A DNA stretch of 64,000 nt from Bulleidia extructa W1219 (GTDB taxonomy: Bacteria > Bacillota_I > Bacilli_A > Erysipelotrichales > Erysipelotrichaceae): positions 62,001 through 126,000 of the forward strand of contig NZ_ADFR01000016.1 in NCBI RefSeq assembly GCF_000177375.1. The letters are read 5' to 3'. Position 1 is the first letter of the stretch. Each line of letters begins with the position of its first letter. Shown piece after piece: positions 33,911 through 42,901 of the stretch. The notes under the pieces were generated by a model. The model did not search any database. It had not been told where the DNA came from and saw only the letters and a list, made by a program, of their open reading frames with translations. The position numbers and the translations under genes were made by a program.

Positions 33911-35269
33911 ACTACCTTCTTTTAATTCTTTAGCTCTTTGTTTATAGCGGGCTTTTTTCTCTTCTTTAATCTTTGAACGAATAAAGTCTCTTCTTTTTTG
34001 ACGATAAAGTTTATCAATTTCTGCTTCTCTTTTTTTCTTATAACCGGGTTTTACCTTAGTGTTTTTCTTAGTCATCATTTTAGAAATCTGAATCTGCATT
34101 TCTGTATCTTTTTTAGAATGACGTTTCCCATATGGGCGAAGTTCTTGCCAGTTATGACGATGATAACGACGATGTTTAAATGAAATACCCTGTTTCATTA
34201 AAGAACGAATGGCTTCATCATCACTTTCATGATATAAGGCATAACAAGTTCCTTGAACACCAGCTCTTCCCGTGCGGCCAGCACGATGAATATAATATTC
34301 CAACTCATTTGGAAAGCCACATGAAATAACAAAACCAACTTCCCCAATATCCATACCACGTGCTGCCAAATCAGTCGCAATCACATACTCATATTGAGAT
34401 TGAGATATTTGTTTCATGGCTTGTTTCCGTTGGCGAGAATTCAAATCACCATGTAATTCTGTCAACTTCACACCATGGTCCCGCAACTCTTGTGAAATTT
34501 CATGTGCTTCTTTACGAGAATTCGCAAAAATTAAGCAAACATACGGATTGAATCCGGGCATAATCTTTAAAATAGTTTCCGCATAACTGCGGTGATAACA
34601 TGGAATCAACACATGATCAATATTCTTATTATTCGATTGGCGCTTACCAATTTCCACCGTCATTGGATGACGCATATATTTTTTAATAAATGGTTTCAAT
34701 TGATTTGGCAAAGTAGCTGAAAATGACAACATTTGTACGTCTTCCATTCGTGAAACCATCGCGTCAATATCCGCCAGAAAACCAAATTCCAGTGTCATAT
34801 CCGCCTCATCCACTACTAAAATTCTAGCTTTATCCAAACGCAAGGAATGATCTTCTAAAAATAAATCTTTTAAACGCCCTGGTGTACCAATCACTACATG
34901 AGGCTGTTGATGTTGAAATTTCTTGCTGTCTCTTACTCTTTCTTTGCCACCAACCACAGCACTGATTCGAATCTTAGGAAGATAATTTTCTACTTCTTTA
35001 GCCATTTCATAAATTTGATAAGCCAATTCCCTTGTCGGAGCTGTCACCACAGCTTGCACCTGATCAAGACTGACATCAATTTTTTCAAAAATAGGTACCA
35101 AGAAGGCATGCGTTTTACCGGATCCGGTTTCCGATAAACCGATCATCTCCTTTCCTTGTATAATCAAAGGGATCATTTCTTCTTGAATCGCTGTCATCTC
35201 TTTAAAATGTTTATCTTTTAACCATTGTTTCAATGGTTCTTGAATGTGTAAATCTTCAAACTTTTTCAT
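33899..35269 (-). CDS. DEAD-box RNA helicase
   Basis: 456 aa. Q motif region, motif I SETGSGKT, Ia PTRELA, II VVDEADM (DEAD), III SAT, V ATDLAARGMDIG and VI HRAGRTGR are all present, followed by a strongly basic C-terminal tail (about 380-456). Such CshA/CshB-type helicases unwind RNA in ribosome assembly, mRNA decay or cold adaptation. The start is ATG 35269 with AGGTGAT upstream. It is divergent from ispH and convergent with ispG. The exact orthologue (cshA or cshB) cannot be told from sequence alone. Confidence 0.9.
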   Translation of the reverse strand: MKKFEDLHIQEPLKQWLKDKHFKEMTAIQEEMIPLIIQGKEMIGLSETGSGKTHAFLVPIFEKIDVSLDQVQAVVTAPTRELAYQIYEMAKEVENYLPKIRISAVVGGKERVRDSKKFQHQQPHVVIGTPGRLKDLFLEDHSLRLDKARILVVDEADMTLEFGFLADIDAMVSRMEDVQMLSFSATLPNQLKPFIKKYMRHPMTVEIGKRQSNNKNIDHVLIPCYHRSYAETILKIMPGFNPYVCLIFANSRKEAHEISQELRDHGVKLTELHGDLNSRQRKQAMKQISQSQYEYVIATDLAARGMDIGEVGFVISCGFPNELEYYIHRAGRTGRAGVQGTCYALYHESDDEAIRSLMKQGISFKHRRYHRHNWQELRPYGKRHSKKDTEMQIQISKMMTKKNTKVKPGYKKKREAEIDKLYRQKRRDFIRSKIKEEKKARYKQRAKELKEGSKKA

Positions 35270-35324
35270 ATAATCACCTATAATAAGTATAAAGGGAACC
35301 CACCAAATAAGAAAGGAATAACGC

Positions 35325-36227
35325 ATGGAAATTATTTCTGTTCAACCAAGGGGCTATTGCCATGGTGTCGTAAGAGCCATTCGTTTAGCTCAAAAAACCA
35401 GAGAAACATACCCGCACACAACAATGACGATTTTAGGTATGCTGGTTCATAACCAACACGTGGTAGATGAGTTAGCCAAAAACGGGATTCATACCATTGA
35501 AGATCATCATCAAGATCGCCTTTCTTTACTAGATAAAATCCAAGAAGGAATTGTTGTTTTTACAGCTCATGGTGTTTCACCTGCCGTTTATGAAAAAGCC
35601 AAAGAAAAAGGCTTGCAGATTGTAGATGCCACCTGCCCCGATGTTTTAAAAACGCATGAATTGATTCGAAATCATCCTGGCGATGTGATTTATTTAGGTA
35701 AGAAAAACCATCCTGAAGCAGAAGGTACTATCGGTTTATCTTCTCGTGTTCATTTAGTTTCTTGTGTTGAAGACTTAAATACTCTACAATCCTTCCCCCT
35801 TCAAGACCCCATCATCACCAATCAAACTACCCTATCCCTTTTAGACTTACAAGACTTAATTACGGCCTGTTTAAAGCAATACCCAAACGCCAAAGTGGTT
35901 CGTGAAATATGTCCAGCCACCCGCTTACGCCAAGAAGCTATTTTAAATTTAGAGACTGATGTTTTATACGTCGTTGGCGATGTTCGTTCCAATAACAGCA
36001 ACCAATTAGTTAACATTGCTAGAAAAAAAGGCATCTCCTTTGTAAAAATGATTTCTTCAGTACACGATTTACAAGAACACGAAATTATCGAAAAAAAAAG
36101 AATCGCTGTGACCAGTGGCAGCAGTACTCCTAACACCTTGACCAATCAAGTGATTTCTTTCTTACAAGACTACGCAAAAACAGGTAGTTTTGTACTACCT
36201 GTTTCCTTAGATCGACAACTGCTTTAA
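35325..36227 (+). CDS. ispH: 4-hydroxy-3-methylbut-2-enyl diphosphate reductase
   Basis: 300 aa. It reduces HMBPP to IPP and DMAPP, the last MEP step. Iron-sulfur ligands are the Cys in PRGYCHGV, the Cys in ATCPDV and the Cys in REICPATR. AAGGA precedes ATG 35325. The last 20 codons overlap the 3' end of the convergent rsuA-like gene, and the same DNA contains an 11-bp hairpin that acts as that gene's terminator (36178-36204). Confidence 0.95.
   Translation: MEIISVQPRGYCHGVVRAIRLAQKTRETYPHTTMTILGMLVHNQHVVDELAKNGIHTIEDHHQDRLSLLDKIQEGIVVFTAHGVSPAVYEKAKEKGLQIVDATCPDVLKTHELIRNHPGDVIYLGKKNHPEAEGTIGLSSRVHLVSCVEDLNTLQSFPLQDPIITNQTTLSLLDLQDLITACLKQYPNAKVVREICPATRLRQEAILNLETDVLYVVGDVRSNNSNQLVNIARKKGISFVKMISSVHDLQEHEIIEKKRIAVTSGSSTPNTLTNQVISFLQDYAKTGSFVLPVSLDRQLL
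36173..36204 (-). terminator. Terminator of rsuA located inside ispH coding sequence
   Basis: Minus strand AAACAGGTAGT (36194-36204) pairs perfectly with ACTACCTGTTT (36178-36188) around 5 nt, followed by TTTTTGCG. It starts 2 nt after the rsuA stop and lies within the ispH C-terminal codons. Confidence 0.75.
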
Positions 36228-36902
36228 ATCTCCAATTTCTTCTTCACTCAAGGGGCGATATTCCCCTTTTTTTAATGTTTCATCCAATATCAGATTTTTC
36301 ATTCGAATTCGTTTTAAATAAGTAACTTTATTGTCAATGGCCAAAAAGATATTTTTGATCTCGTGATATTTTCCTTCTTGTAAGATAATGGTGCATTGAA
36401 GATCATCTAAGATTTTGAGCTTAGCCCCTTTATAAGTAATATTTTTATACCTAATTCCCCGTTCGATACAAAGTACATCCTCTTGACTCAATGGCAATTG
36501 ATGTTCCACATAATATTCTTTTTCCACATGCTTTTTAGGAGAAAGCAGATTATGAGCTAATCGTCCATCATTCGTCATCAACAGTAAACCTTCTGTGTCT
36601 TTATCCAATCGACCACATGGAAATAGTCCTTTATAATTCGGAACCAATTCTAATACCGTCGGATCATACCTTCCCTCCGTTGCAGAGATATAGCCAGCCG
36701 GTTTATATAACATCAAGTATTGATACTTTGCGTATTGAAGTATTTCATCATCAATTCGAATCACATCTTGATTGGGATCCACCATCATACTAGAGGCTAA
36801 TGCTATTTTCCCATTAACACTGACTCTTCCATTTTTAACCATATTTTTAACTTGTGTTCGGCTACCCACACTGGCATTCGCTAAAACTCGATCCAAACGC
36901 AT
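36207..36902 (-). CDS. rsuA: 16S rRNA pseudouridine synthase (RsuA family)
   Basis: 231 aa. An S4 RNA-binding domain at the N-terminus (MRLDRVLANASVGSR) precedes a catalytic domain with GRLDKDTEGLLL, whose first Asp is the pseudouridine synthase nucleophile. RsuA makes U516 pseudouridine in 16S rRNA; RluB/E relatives are the alternative. The start is ATG 36902, whose A overlaps the flippase stop (TAATG), with AAGGAGAG upstream. Confidence 0.88.
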   Translation of the reverse strand: MRLDRVLANASVGSRTQVKNMVKNGRVSVNGKIALASSMMVDPNQDVIRIDDEILQYAKYQYLMLYKPAGYISATEGRYDPTVLELVPNYKGLFPCGRLDKDTEGLLLMTNDGRLAHNLLSPKKHVEKEYYVEHQLPLSQEDVLCIERGIRYKNITYKGAKLKILDDLQCTIILQEGKYHEIKNIFLAIDNKVTYLKRIRMKNLILDETLKKGEYRPLSEEEIGDLKQLSI

Positions 36903-38548
36903 TAAGCTCTCCTTATCATACGACTTAAAATCGTCCTCAAGGAACGATGAAATGTTACTTGAGAGATTCTTGTCCATTCTGTCAAAGCAAAATAGATCAT
37001 GATAGCAACGATAGAAACCCCACTAAATAAGATCAAAGAAACAGCTCTTGAATAATGGGAAAAATCCACTCCCAACATTTGAACCGCATAGTAAGGAAGA
37101 TTCATCATCATAGAAATCACTAAAATTTTAATAAAACGACGCAATAAAATCTTCCAGTGCAGGTTGGAATAAGAAGAAATCTTATGAAAAGCCAAAAAGA
37201 AAATCGTAAAACCTGATACATAACTGGAAATAATCGCCCCAGAATAGCCAAATAAGGCTGTAAAAGGGTAAAAAGAAATCAACTTCACCAAAAAACCAAT
37301 GGCCAGATATCCAATACAAGACTTTCGGAAACGTATGGTCAATAAAATAGAAGTGATTAGAGGTGTCAAAGTTGATGAAAAAGCCAAAATACCAGCTTGC
37401 CTTAAAGCCACTTGACCATACATCAATTCACTTCCCCCATACATAATGTAATAGACTGCCCGTGATTGAAAGAATAAAACAGAACTTACCGGAATCGCAA
37501 AAAAGAACGTTACGTCAAAGGCGTCCATCAAATATTTACGCAATTCTCTTAGATTTTGATTTTCTAACGCTGCCGTTACAAAAGGAATGATACCGGCACT
37601 AAAGCCACTAGCTACCACTTGTGGAATAGAGGTTAACTTATCACAGTTCGTTTGAATAATCGAATAAATTAATGTGGCTGTATGATGATTCATTCCCAAA
37701 CTTTGATTCACAGATACAAACAAATTGGTATTCACCAGAATTTGCGAATTTCCCAAAATAGCTGTCACAAAAAACGGAATCGCATACATCAAAAATTCTT
37801 TTAAAACAATCTGATATGAAACGGCTTCTCTTTTCTGTTTTTTCGCTAATCGAACCAATTTTTTATTTCTTTTAGTATCAAAATAAGCAAAATAGAAAAT
37901 AGCTAAAATAGCCCCTAAGCTCGTTCCAATCACCGACGCATAAGCTCCAAAGCTTGGATGCATTTTAAAAACATAGACCCCTATCATGGAAGCTACCAAA
38001 ATAAACGCAACCCTTCCTACCTGTTCCAACACTTGTGATCCAGCATAGGCTCTCATTTCTTTTAAACCTTGATAATATCCACGATAGCTATATAAAATAG
38101 GAACGATAAATAACGCCAACGCCAATAAAGCAAAAACATTTTGCATGGTACCCAATTCCCACGCACTCAGATTGTGTCCTCCCAAGGCTCGGGAAGCTAA
38201 AGGTCCGGACATCAACAAGAAAAACATCGCCATCACAAAGCCAGAAGTCATCAGAATTCCCGTTCCTAATCGGCGAACTAACAAAACGGTCTTATAATCT
38301 TCTTTGGCATAATACTTCGCCACTAACGCTGCAATAGCGAAAGGAATACCGGAACCGGAAATCTGTAATAATAAAGCATAATAATCATAAGAAGCCGAAA
38401 AGAATACCATATTCTGTTGGCCCACAATTTCTTTAAAAGGAATAATGTAAAACAGGCCTATCAACTTAGCGATAAAAATACCCGCCGTGGAAGTTAGAGA
38501 ACCAGCCAAAAACGACTGACCGACTTCCTTTTTCATTTTTTCACTCAT
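36902..38548 (-). CDS. Polysaccharide/lipid II flippase, MurJ/SpoVB-like (MOP superfamily)
   Basis: 548 aa with about 14 membrane helices. N-terminal SFLAGSLTSTAGIFIAKLIGLFY is the SpoVB/MurJ-type beginning, and charged residues within the helices (for example RLGTG, SRAVYYI) fit a lipid-linked glycan flippase. It probably moves lipid II or a teichoic acid precursor across the membrane. The start is ATG 38548; the GAGGAG ribosome site overlaps an ATG at 38563. It lies between a lipoprotein gene and rsuA in one operon. Confidence 0.82.
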   Translation of the reverse strand: MSEKMKKEVGQSFLAGSLTSTAGIFIAKLIGLFYIIPFKEIVGQQNMVFFSASYDYYALLLQISGSGIPFAIAALVAKYYAKEDYKTVLLVRRLGTGILMTSGFVMAMFFLLMSGPLASRALGGHNLSAWELGTMQNVFALLALALFIVPILYSYRGYYQGLKEMRAYAGSQVLEQVGRVAFILVASMIGVYVFKMHPSFGAYASVIGTSLGAILAIFYFAYFDTKRNKKLVRLAKKQKREAVSYQIVLKEFLMYAIPFFVTAILGNSQILVNTNLFVSVNQSLGMNHHTATLIYSIIQTNCDKLTSIPQVVASGFSAGIIPFVTAALENQNLRELRKYLMDAFDVTFFFAIPVSSVLFFQSRAVYYIMYGGSELMYGQVALRQAGILAFSSTLTPLITSILLTIRFRKSCIGYLAIGFLVKLISFYPFTALFGYSGAIISSYVSGFTIFFLAFHKISSYSNLHWKILLRRFIKILVISMMMNLPYYAVQMLGVDFSHYSRAVSLILFSGVSIVAIMIYFALTEWTRISQVTFHRSLRTILSRMIRRA

Positions 38549-38559
38549 TCTCAAACTCC

Positions 38560-39051
38560 TCATTGAATATCTAGATGAATAAATTCTCTTTGAACTTCAC
38601 CGGAATGATCTTTAAATTCCACCAAAACTTCAACTTTTATTTTTTTCTCTTTCGATTCCCCGGAAAGAACAATTCCCTTTACATAACCCCGTTCTTTATT
38701 AATCTGATGAGGAATTAAAGAACTTGGCCGATCAAAAATTCCGGAACTTGGCATCATCTTGGGATTTTGTTGATATGGTATATCATTCTCTACCACCATC
38801 ACCACCACTTGATTCATTTCCACTTTGGCTTGATCTATAAAAATATAATAAACATAACCATGATTCTTCTTCACCATTTCACTGGAAATTGAAAAAAAAG
38901 TTGATTTTTGTTTAAAGTTTGTATGACTTTCCACCATGTTGTAATGAAGTTTATAAGACTCCATCTTTAAATTTGTTGTTTCATCTTTATAGCAAGCTTG
39001 TAAACAACTAATGAGCATCAAGCCAACCAACCAGCTTATCTTTTTACGCAT
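38560..39051 (-). CDS. Lipoprotein of unknown function
   Basis: 163 aa. The signal peptide MRKKISWLVGLMLISCLQAC has a lipobox LQAC with Cys20 as the lipid-modified residue. The mature part, about 143 aa, looks like a beta-rich Ig-like fold and is not recognised. TATAAT lies 7 nt before ATG 39051 with no Shine-Dalgarno, so the mRNA is probably leaderless. It leads the flippase-rsuA operon and may act with the flippase at the cell surface. Confidence 0.75.
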   Translation of the reverse strand: MRKKISWLVGLMLISCLQACYKDETTNLKMESYKLHYNMVESHTNFKQKSTFFSISSEMVKKNHGYVYYIFIDQAKVEMNQVVVMVVENDIPYQQNPKMMPSSGIFDRPSSLIPHQINKERGYVKGIVLSGESKEKKIKVEVLVEFKDHSGEVQREFIHLDIQ

Positions 39052-39058
39052 ATATAAA

Positions 39059-39064
39059 ATTATA
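39059..39064 (-). promoter_or_regulatory. -10 box of the lipoprotein operon, leaderless geometry
   Basis: Exact TATAAT on the minus strand, 7 nt before ATG 39051, immediately after the upstream terminator's T-tract. No clear -35. Confidence 0.55.
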
Positions 39065-39068
39065 CCTT

Positions 39069-39095
39069 AAAAAAGACCAATGATCGCATTGGTCT
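39069..39095 (-). terminator. Terminator of the 39239-39670 gene
   Basis: Minus strand AGACCAATG (39087-39095) pairs with CATTGGTCT (39074-39082), loop CGAT, followed by T5-6. Confidence 0.8.
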
Positions 39096-39238
39096 ACTTA
39101 AATTCAACCATATAATTCTAGGATGATCAAACATATGCGACGAAAACCATCCGATTTTGGCATAGAACAAACCATTTGTATCATCAGATGGCAAACAGTA
39201 AACTCTCTGTTTACTCAAACCGTTCACAAAGTCTTATG

Positions 39239-39670
39239 TCATATCATCCACAACCCTTTATGAATTTTAATACCGTACTTCTTTGTTTCTTTCTGGAGAT
39301 TGCTCACCAATTGATCTGTTTTCTTAGTTTTTCCAAACATCACAGTGGCTCTTTTTCCATTTCCATGTTTTTTCTCAATCAGAAGAATATATCTTTTTCC
39401 CCTGCCTATCCTACCGCGAAAATAGTGAGTTTCAATACTCTTTATCTCTCTTAACGGGATGATTCGTTTGCCAAAAAACATAGCATTATGAATATAAAGA
39501 TTTCCATTTTCGATATGATAAGGTAAAAAGAAACTTCCTCCACTTTTCCAAACAGCAAACCCTCTGCGAAGGCATAACAGTATTATCATGGCTATTAGTA
39601 AAATATTCACATTTTTAAAAAGATCAATTGCCCATACCTTTTCAAATCCTATCCAAAAATATCTAAACAT
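39239..39670 (-). CDS. Single-span membrane protein with PH-like domain
   Basis: 143 aa. One membrane helix (about 19-38) precedes about 90 residues of beta-strand pattern (PYHIENGNLYIHNAMFFGKR, IPLREIKSIE) and a C-terminal helix, which resembles small bacterial PH domains. Function unknown. AGGAG lies about 11 nt before ATG 39670. It stands alone between tyrS and the lipoprotein operon with its own terminator. Confidence 0.6.
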   Translation of the reverse strand: MFRYFWIGFEKVWAIDLFKNVNILLIAMIILLCLRRGFAVWKSGGSFFLPYHIENGNLYIHNAMFFGKRIIPLREIKSIETHYFRGRIGRGKRYILLIEKKHGNGKRATVMFGKTKKTDQLVSNLQKETKKYGIKIHKGLWMI

Positions 39671-39768
39671 CTTCTCATTCTCCTACCTAATATCCTTATA
39701 TTCTATATTTCCTCTGTTATGCTCATCATAAAAAGCCTTTTTTCTGATACTATGGTTTGTCCTTAAAC

Positions 39769-41082
39769 TCATCTCATCAGATGGCTTTCTATTTTTGAGT
39801 TTTTTGTCACATATCTGTTATCCTCTAACAGTCTACTGAAATTCAACAATATAATAATTCTTTTTCCTTTTTTCAAAATCATAAATTCCTGATCAATAGC
39901 TTCTTCTTTGACTAAGACACCATCAATGGCTTGAATTTTAATACCATTGATTGAAATCGAACCTTGTTGAATCAACTGTCTGGCGTTTGATTTTGACTGA
40001 CAGACTCCTGCCAAAACCAAAGCATCCAAAATACCAATTCCACTATCGACCAAAACTTTCTTAGCATCGCTTAGGCCCTCTTTTAATTCTGCCGGACTTA
40101 AACTCATAAAATCACCGGAAAATAAAGTTTCCGAAATACGCAAAGCTTTCTCTAACCCTTTTTGACCATGCACATAAGTCGTCAATTCACAAGCCAACGC
40201 TTTTTGGGCTTCTCTTCTTTCCGGTTCTGTTTCTACTAAATGAGCTAATCGTTCAATTTCTTCCGGTGTTTTTAAACTCAATCGCTTCAAATAGTCTACG
40301 ATAGAATCATCTGGTGTATTCAGCCAAAATTGATAAAACTCATAGGCGCTGGTGCGATTTGGATCCAACCAAATGTTCCTACCTTCGCTCTTACCGAATT
40401 TTGAACCATCACTTTTGGTAATAAGTGGTGATGTAATTCCAAAAACTTCTGTGTGATTTCCCTCTAATTTCTTAATCAGATCCATACCGGAAGTTAAATT
40501 GCCCCATTGATCAGAACCACCAATCTGAACCCGACAATCATATTCCTTAAATAAATGATAAAAATCAATAGCTTGTAGAATCGTATATGAAAACTCCAAA
40601 TAAGATAAGCCCGTATCTACCCTTCTTTTGATTGTGTCTTTTTGCAACATATACGCAATATTGAATTGTTTTCCAAAATCACGCAAAAAATCTAAAGTCG
40701 TCATCTTTTCCAACCAATCGTTATTATTCACCATCACAGCCGCATTATCACCACTAAACTCAATAAACATTGCTAATTGGTGCTTAATACATTCTACATT
40801 ATGCAAAACCTCTTCATGTTGAAGTAATTTTCTTTCAGTGGTCGGACGTGGATCGCCAATCATCCCCGTAAAACCACCTGCTAAAGCTAAGACACGATGA
40901 CCCACTTTTTGATAACGACGCAACAGCATGATTTGTTGAAGATGACCCACGTGCAAAGAATCGGCTGTTGGGTCAAATCCGCAGTAAACCGTTGTTGGCT
41001 TTTCTAATCGTTTCTGTAAAGCTTCTAAATCCGTATAATCTTTGACTAATCCTCGCCATTGTAACTCTTCTAAAAAATTCAT
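39769..41082 (-). CDS. tyrS: Tyrosyl-tRNA synthetase, C-terminus frameshifted
   Basis: 437 aa as read. Class I synthetase: CGFDPTADSLHVGH (HIGH motif), the Tyr-binding region with YLEFSYT, KFGKS (KMSKS) and a C-terminal S4 domain. After LKKGKR the reading frame goes on for about 20 odd residues. Adding one A in the poly-A tract at 39861-39873 restores KNYYIVEFQ and a stop at 39833-39835, the normal TyrS end. So there is a one-base loss there or a sequencing error; function is probably kept. The start is ATG 41082 with AAAGGAG. A tyrosine T-box precedes it. Confidence 0.92.
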   Translation of the reverse strand: MNFLEELQWRGLVKDYTDLEALQKRLEKPTTVYCGFDPTADSLHVGHLQQIMLLRRYQKVGHRVLALAGGFTGMIGDPRPTTERKLLQHEEVLHNVECIKHQLAMFIEFSGDNAAVMVNNNDWLEKMTTLDFLRDFGKQFNIAYMLQKDTIKRRVDTGLSYLEFSYTILQAIDFYHLFKEYDCRVQIGGSDQWGNLTSGMDLIKKLEGNHTEVFGITSPLITKSDGSKFGKSEGRNIWLDPNRTSAYEFYQFWLNTPDDSIVDYLKRLSLKTPEEIERLAHLVETEPERREAQKALACELTTYVHGQKGLEKALRISETLFSGDFMSLSPAELKEGLSDAKKVLVDSGIGILDALVLAGVCQSKSNARQLIQQGSISINGIKIQAIDGVLVKEEAIDQEFMILKKGKRIIILLNFSRLLEDNRYVTKNSKIESHLMR

Positions 41083-41103
41083 ATTTCTCCTTTCAAGGCA
41101 CAT

Positions 41104-41318
41104 AAAAAGCGCCCTTTCTATCTAAGGACGCTCTTTGCGCGGTACCACCTTAGTTCATAGACTTCCCTATGCCCTCTATCCCCTTTAACGCAAGGTCACG
41201 GTCTGCCTTTTGAGACAAACAGCTCCAAGGTGTATTTCCGATCTTTCCAAACAAGCTTTTTCACCAAACAAGCTCTCTCTACCGTTCTTTCAGATGGTAC
41301 TTCTTCTTTTCAACGCTT
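41104..41318 (-). ncRNA. T-box leader, tyrosine-specific
   Basis: Minus strand T-box core AAGGTGGTACCGCG (41138-41151), followed by the terminator stem AGCGTCC/GGGCGCT with T5 (about 41104-41132). Upstream stem I contains a TAC specifier at 41297-41299 after GAAG, matching Tyr, and an AGAGAG stretch. Its TGGT bulge would pair with an ACCA tRNA end. Uncharged tRNA-Tyr should permit tyrS transcription. Confidence 0.93.
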
Positions 41319-41324
41319 TAAGAC

Positions 41325-41353
41325 ATTCTAACAAAGCAAAGATTTCTTTTCAA
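41325..41353 (-). promoter_or_regulatory. Promoter of the T-box-tyrS transcript
   Basis: Minus strand -35 TTGAAA (41348-41353), 17-nt spacer, extended -10 TGTTAGAAT (hexamer 41325-41330), starting 4 nt after the ccpA stop. Confidence 0.7.
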
Positions 41354-41356
41354 TGC

Positions 41357-42355
41357 CTATTCCTTCGTAGATTGACGAGAAGTGAATAAATAACTCAATT
41401 CAATTGAATCTTCGCGATCTTCATTTTCATCTTTTTGTAACATTTTTGTCATCATACGCATGGACACAGCCCCTAAATCATAAGACGGAATGGAAAAAGA
41501 AGACACTTGTGGACGCATAATAGTATTGTATTTAGTATCTAACACACAAACCACTTCCATCTCTTCCGGAACAGAAATATCATTTTCTCTGGCTGCATTG
41601 ATAATAGCCATAGCTTGTGAATCCCGATAGCCGACCATCAAATCATAGCGGTGCGTTTTTAACCAATCTTTTAAGAATCCATAAGAAGTTCTTGTCCCTG
41701 TCGGAAGATTCAACTGTCCTTTGAATTCTTTGCCTTTTGATTCATAAGCTTTTTTAGCCCCTTTTAAAATATACTGATATTGTTGTGGGTTCTTACGATC
41801 TTCTAAAATAGCAATCTTATCCTTACCTTCTTCCAAATATTTCATGACTAATTCATAGATGGCCTTTTCGATATTGACATAAACCGAACAAACATCCTTA
41901 GCTTCAATCTTATTGCCAATTACAACAACAGGGATATTATAACGATTCAAAGTAGCCATATCATTCGCTCTTAATTTATCATCAAAGATCACCACTCCAT
42001 CCACATGAGATTTAATGATATCTTCCACCACAGAATTCAAATCCGTAATGCCCTCAGTGATTGTATGTAACATAATGTTGTAATTATAAATTTTAGCCAC
42101 ATCAATTAAACCATTGATAATCTGACCCGTATACGTAAACGAAGCTTCCGGAACCACCAAGCCAATGGTGGTTGTTTTTTGTAAAGCCAATCCTTGTGCT
42201 ATCGCATTTGGTTTATACCCTAACTTTTCAACCGCATTTTCAACTCTTTCACGAGTTGGTGCTTTTACGACATTTGATCCATTGATAACACGAGACACCG
42301 TTGCTAAAGACACGTTCGCTTCACGAGCGACATCATAAATTGTTACACGTTTCAT
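41357..42355 (-). CDS. ccpA: LacI-family regulator, CcpA-like
   Basis: 332 aa. The helix-turn-helix TIYDVAREANVSLATVSRVING and hinge helix PNAIAQGLALQKT are nearly those of CcpA, followed by a periplasmic-binding-protein fold (GLVVPEASFTYTGQIINGL). With HPr-Ser-P, CcpA binds cre sites for carbon catabolite control. A cre-like site lies over the promoter of this operon (43258-43271), consistent with autoregulation. GGAG lies 7 nt before ATG 42355. A specific sugar-operon LacI paralogue is the alternative, but no sugar genes are near. Confidence 0.85.
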   Translation of the reverse strand: MKRVTIYDVAREANVSLATVSRVINGSNVVKAPTRERVENAVEKLGYKPNAIAQGLALQKTTTIGLVVPEASFTYTGQIINGLIDVAKIYNYNIMLHTITEGITDLNSVVEDIIKSHVDGVVIFDDKLRANDMATLNRYNIPVVVIGNKIEAKDVCSVYVNIEKAIYELVMKYLEEGKDKIAILEDRKNPQQYQYILKGAKKAYESKGKEFKGQLNLPTGTRTSYGFLKDWLKTHRYDLMVGYRDSQAMAIINAARENDISVPEEMEVVCVLDTKYNTIMRPQVSSFSIPSYDLGAVSMRMMTKMLQKDENEDREDSIELSYLFTSRQSTKE

Positions 42356-42364
42356 TTCCAGCTC

Positions 42365-42901
42365 CTATTTCTTTTCATTCATTTTATCCTGAACTTTATG
42401 CCAAATCATTTCTCCGGTTTCCTTGGCTTTAGCTATTCCATCTTGAACAAAATCACTCTGGATAAATTCTTTTGTCTTATCCACGGCTAATTGAACCCCT
42501 TCTTGAACTTTCGGTAAAATCGTTTTCTCAAATTGTTCTTTTCCTTCTTTGACTTTCAAAGATAAATTTTCCCATCGTTCGCAAGATTGTACTTCCTTCT
42601 GATCATTTGATAAACGCTGTTGGCTCTTACGAGCATGTTCTTTCACATAAGATAGAACCTTTTGAGTTTGGTCATGGTCTTCGATTTTTTCACCTAAATC
42701 TTCGACTTGATTGATAGCTTCTTCTTTGAGATCCTTTGTGCTTTGCTTCAATTCATCCACAAAAGAATCCTCTTTAGGGGCCTCTTCCATCACACTTTCC
42801 ACTTCTTCCTCTTCTAATTTCTGTAATTTCTTTTTTAAATCTTCCACTGTTTTCTCAATATTTTCAAAGGAATCATCATAGTTTTCATTCTTGTTGGTCA
42901 T
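42365..42901 (-). CDS. Helical, highly charged protein, YtxH-like
   Basis: 178 aa, almost all predicted helix, rich in Lys and Glu with long heptad runs, no signal or membrane segment. A coiled coil near residues 14-40 and an apolipophorin-like C-terminal half (KVQEGVQLAVDKTKEFIQ) recall YtxH-type stress proteins. Its partner gene upstream is a DUF948-like membrane protein; such pairs are found together, next to ccpA, in several Firmicutes. GAGGTAAA precedes ATG 42901. Confidence 0.65.
   Translation of the reverse strand: MTNKNENYDDSFENIEKTVEDLKKKLQKLEEEEVESVMEEAPKEDSFVDELKQSTKDLKEEAINQVEDLGEKIEDHDQTQKVLSYVKEHARKSQQRLSNDQKEVQSCERWENLSLKVKEGKEQFEKTILPKVQEGVQLAVDKTKEFIQSDFVQDGIAKAKETGEMIWHKVQDKMNEKK

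Noticed and set aside
39100-39238. Short minus-strand frame (MPKSDGFRRICL...) after the 39239-39670 gene
   Set aside because: About 19 codons, no ribosome site; nothing protein-like.
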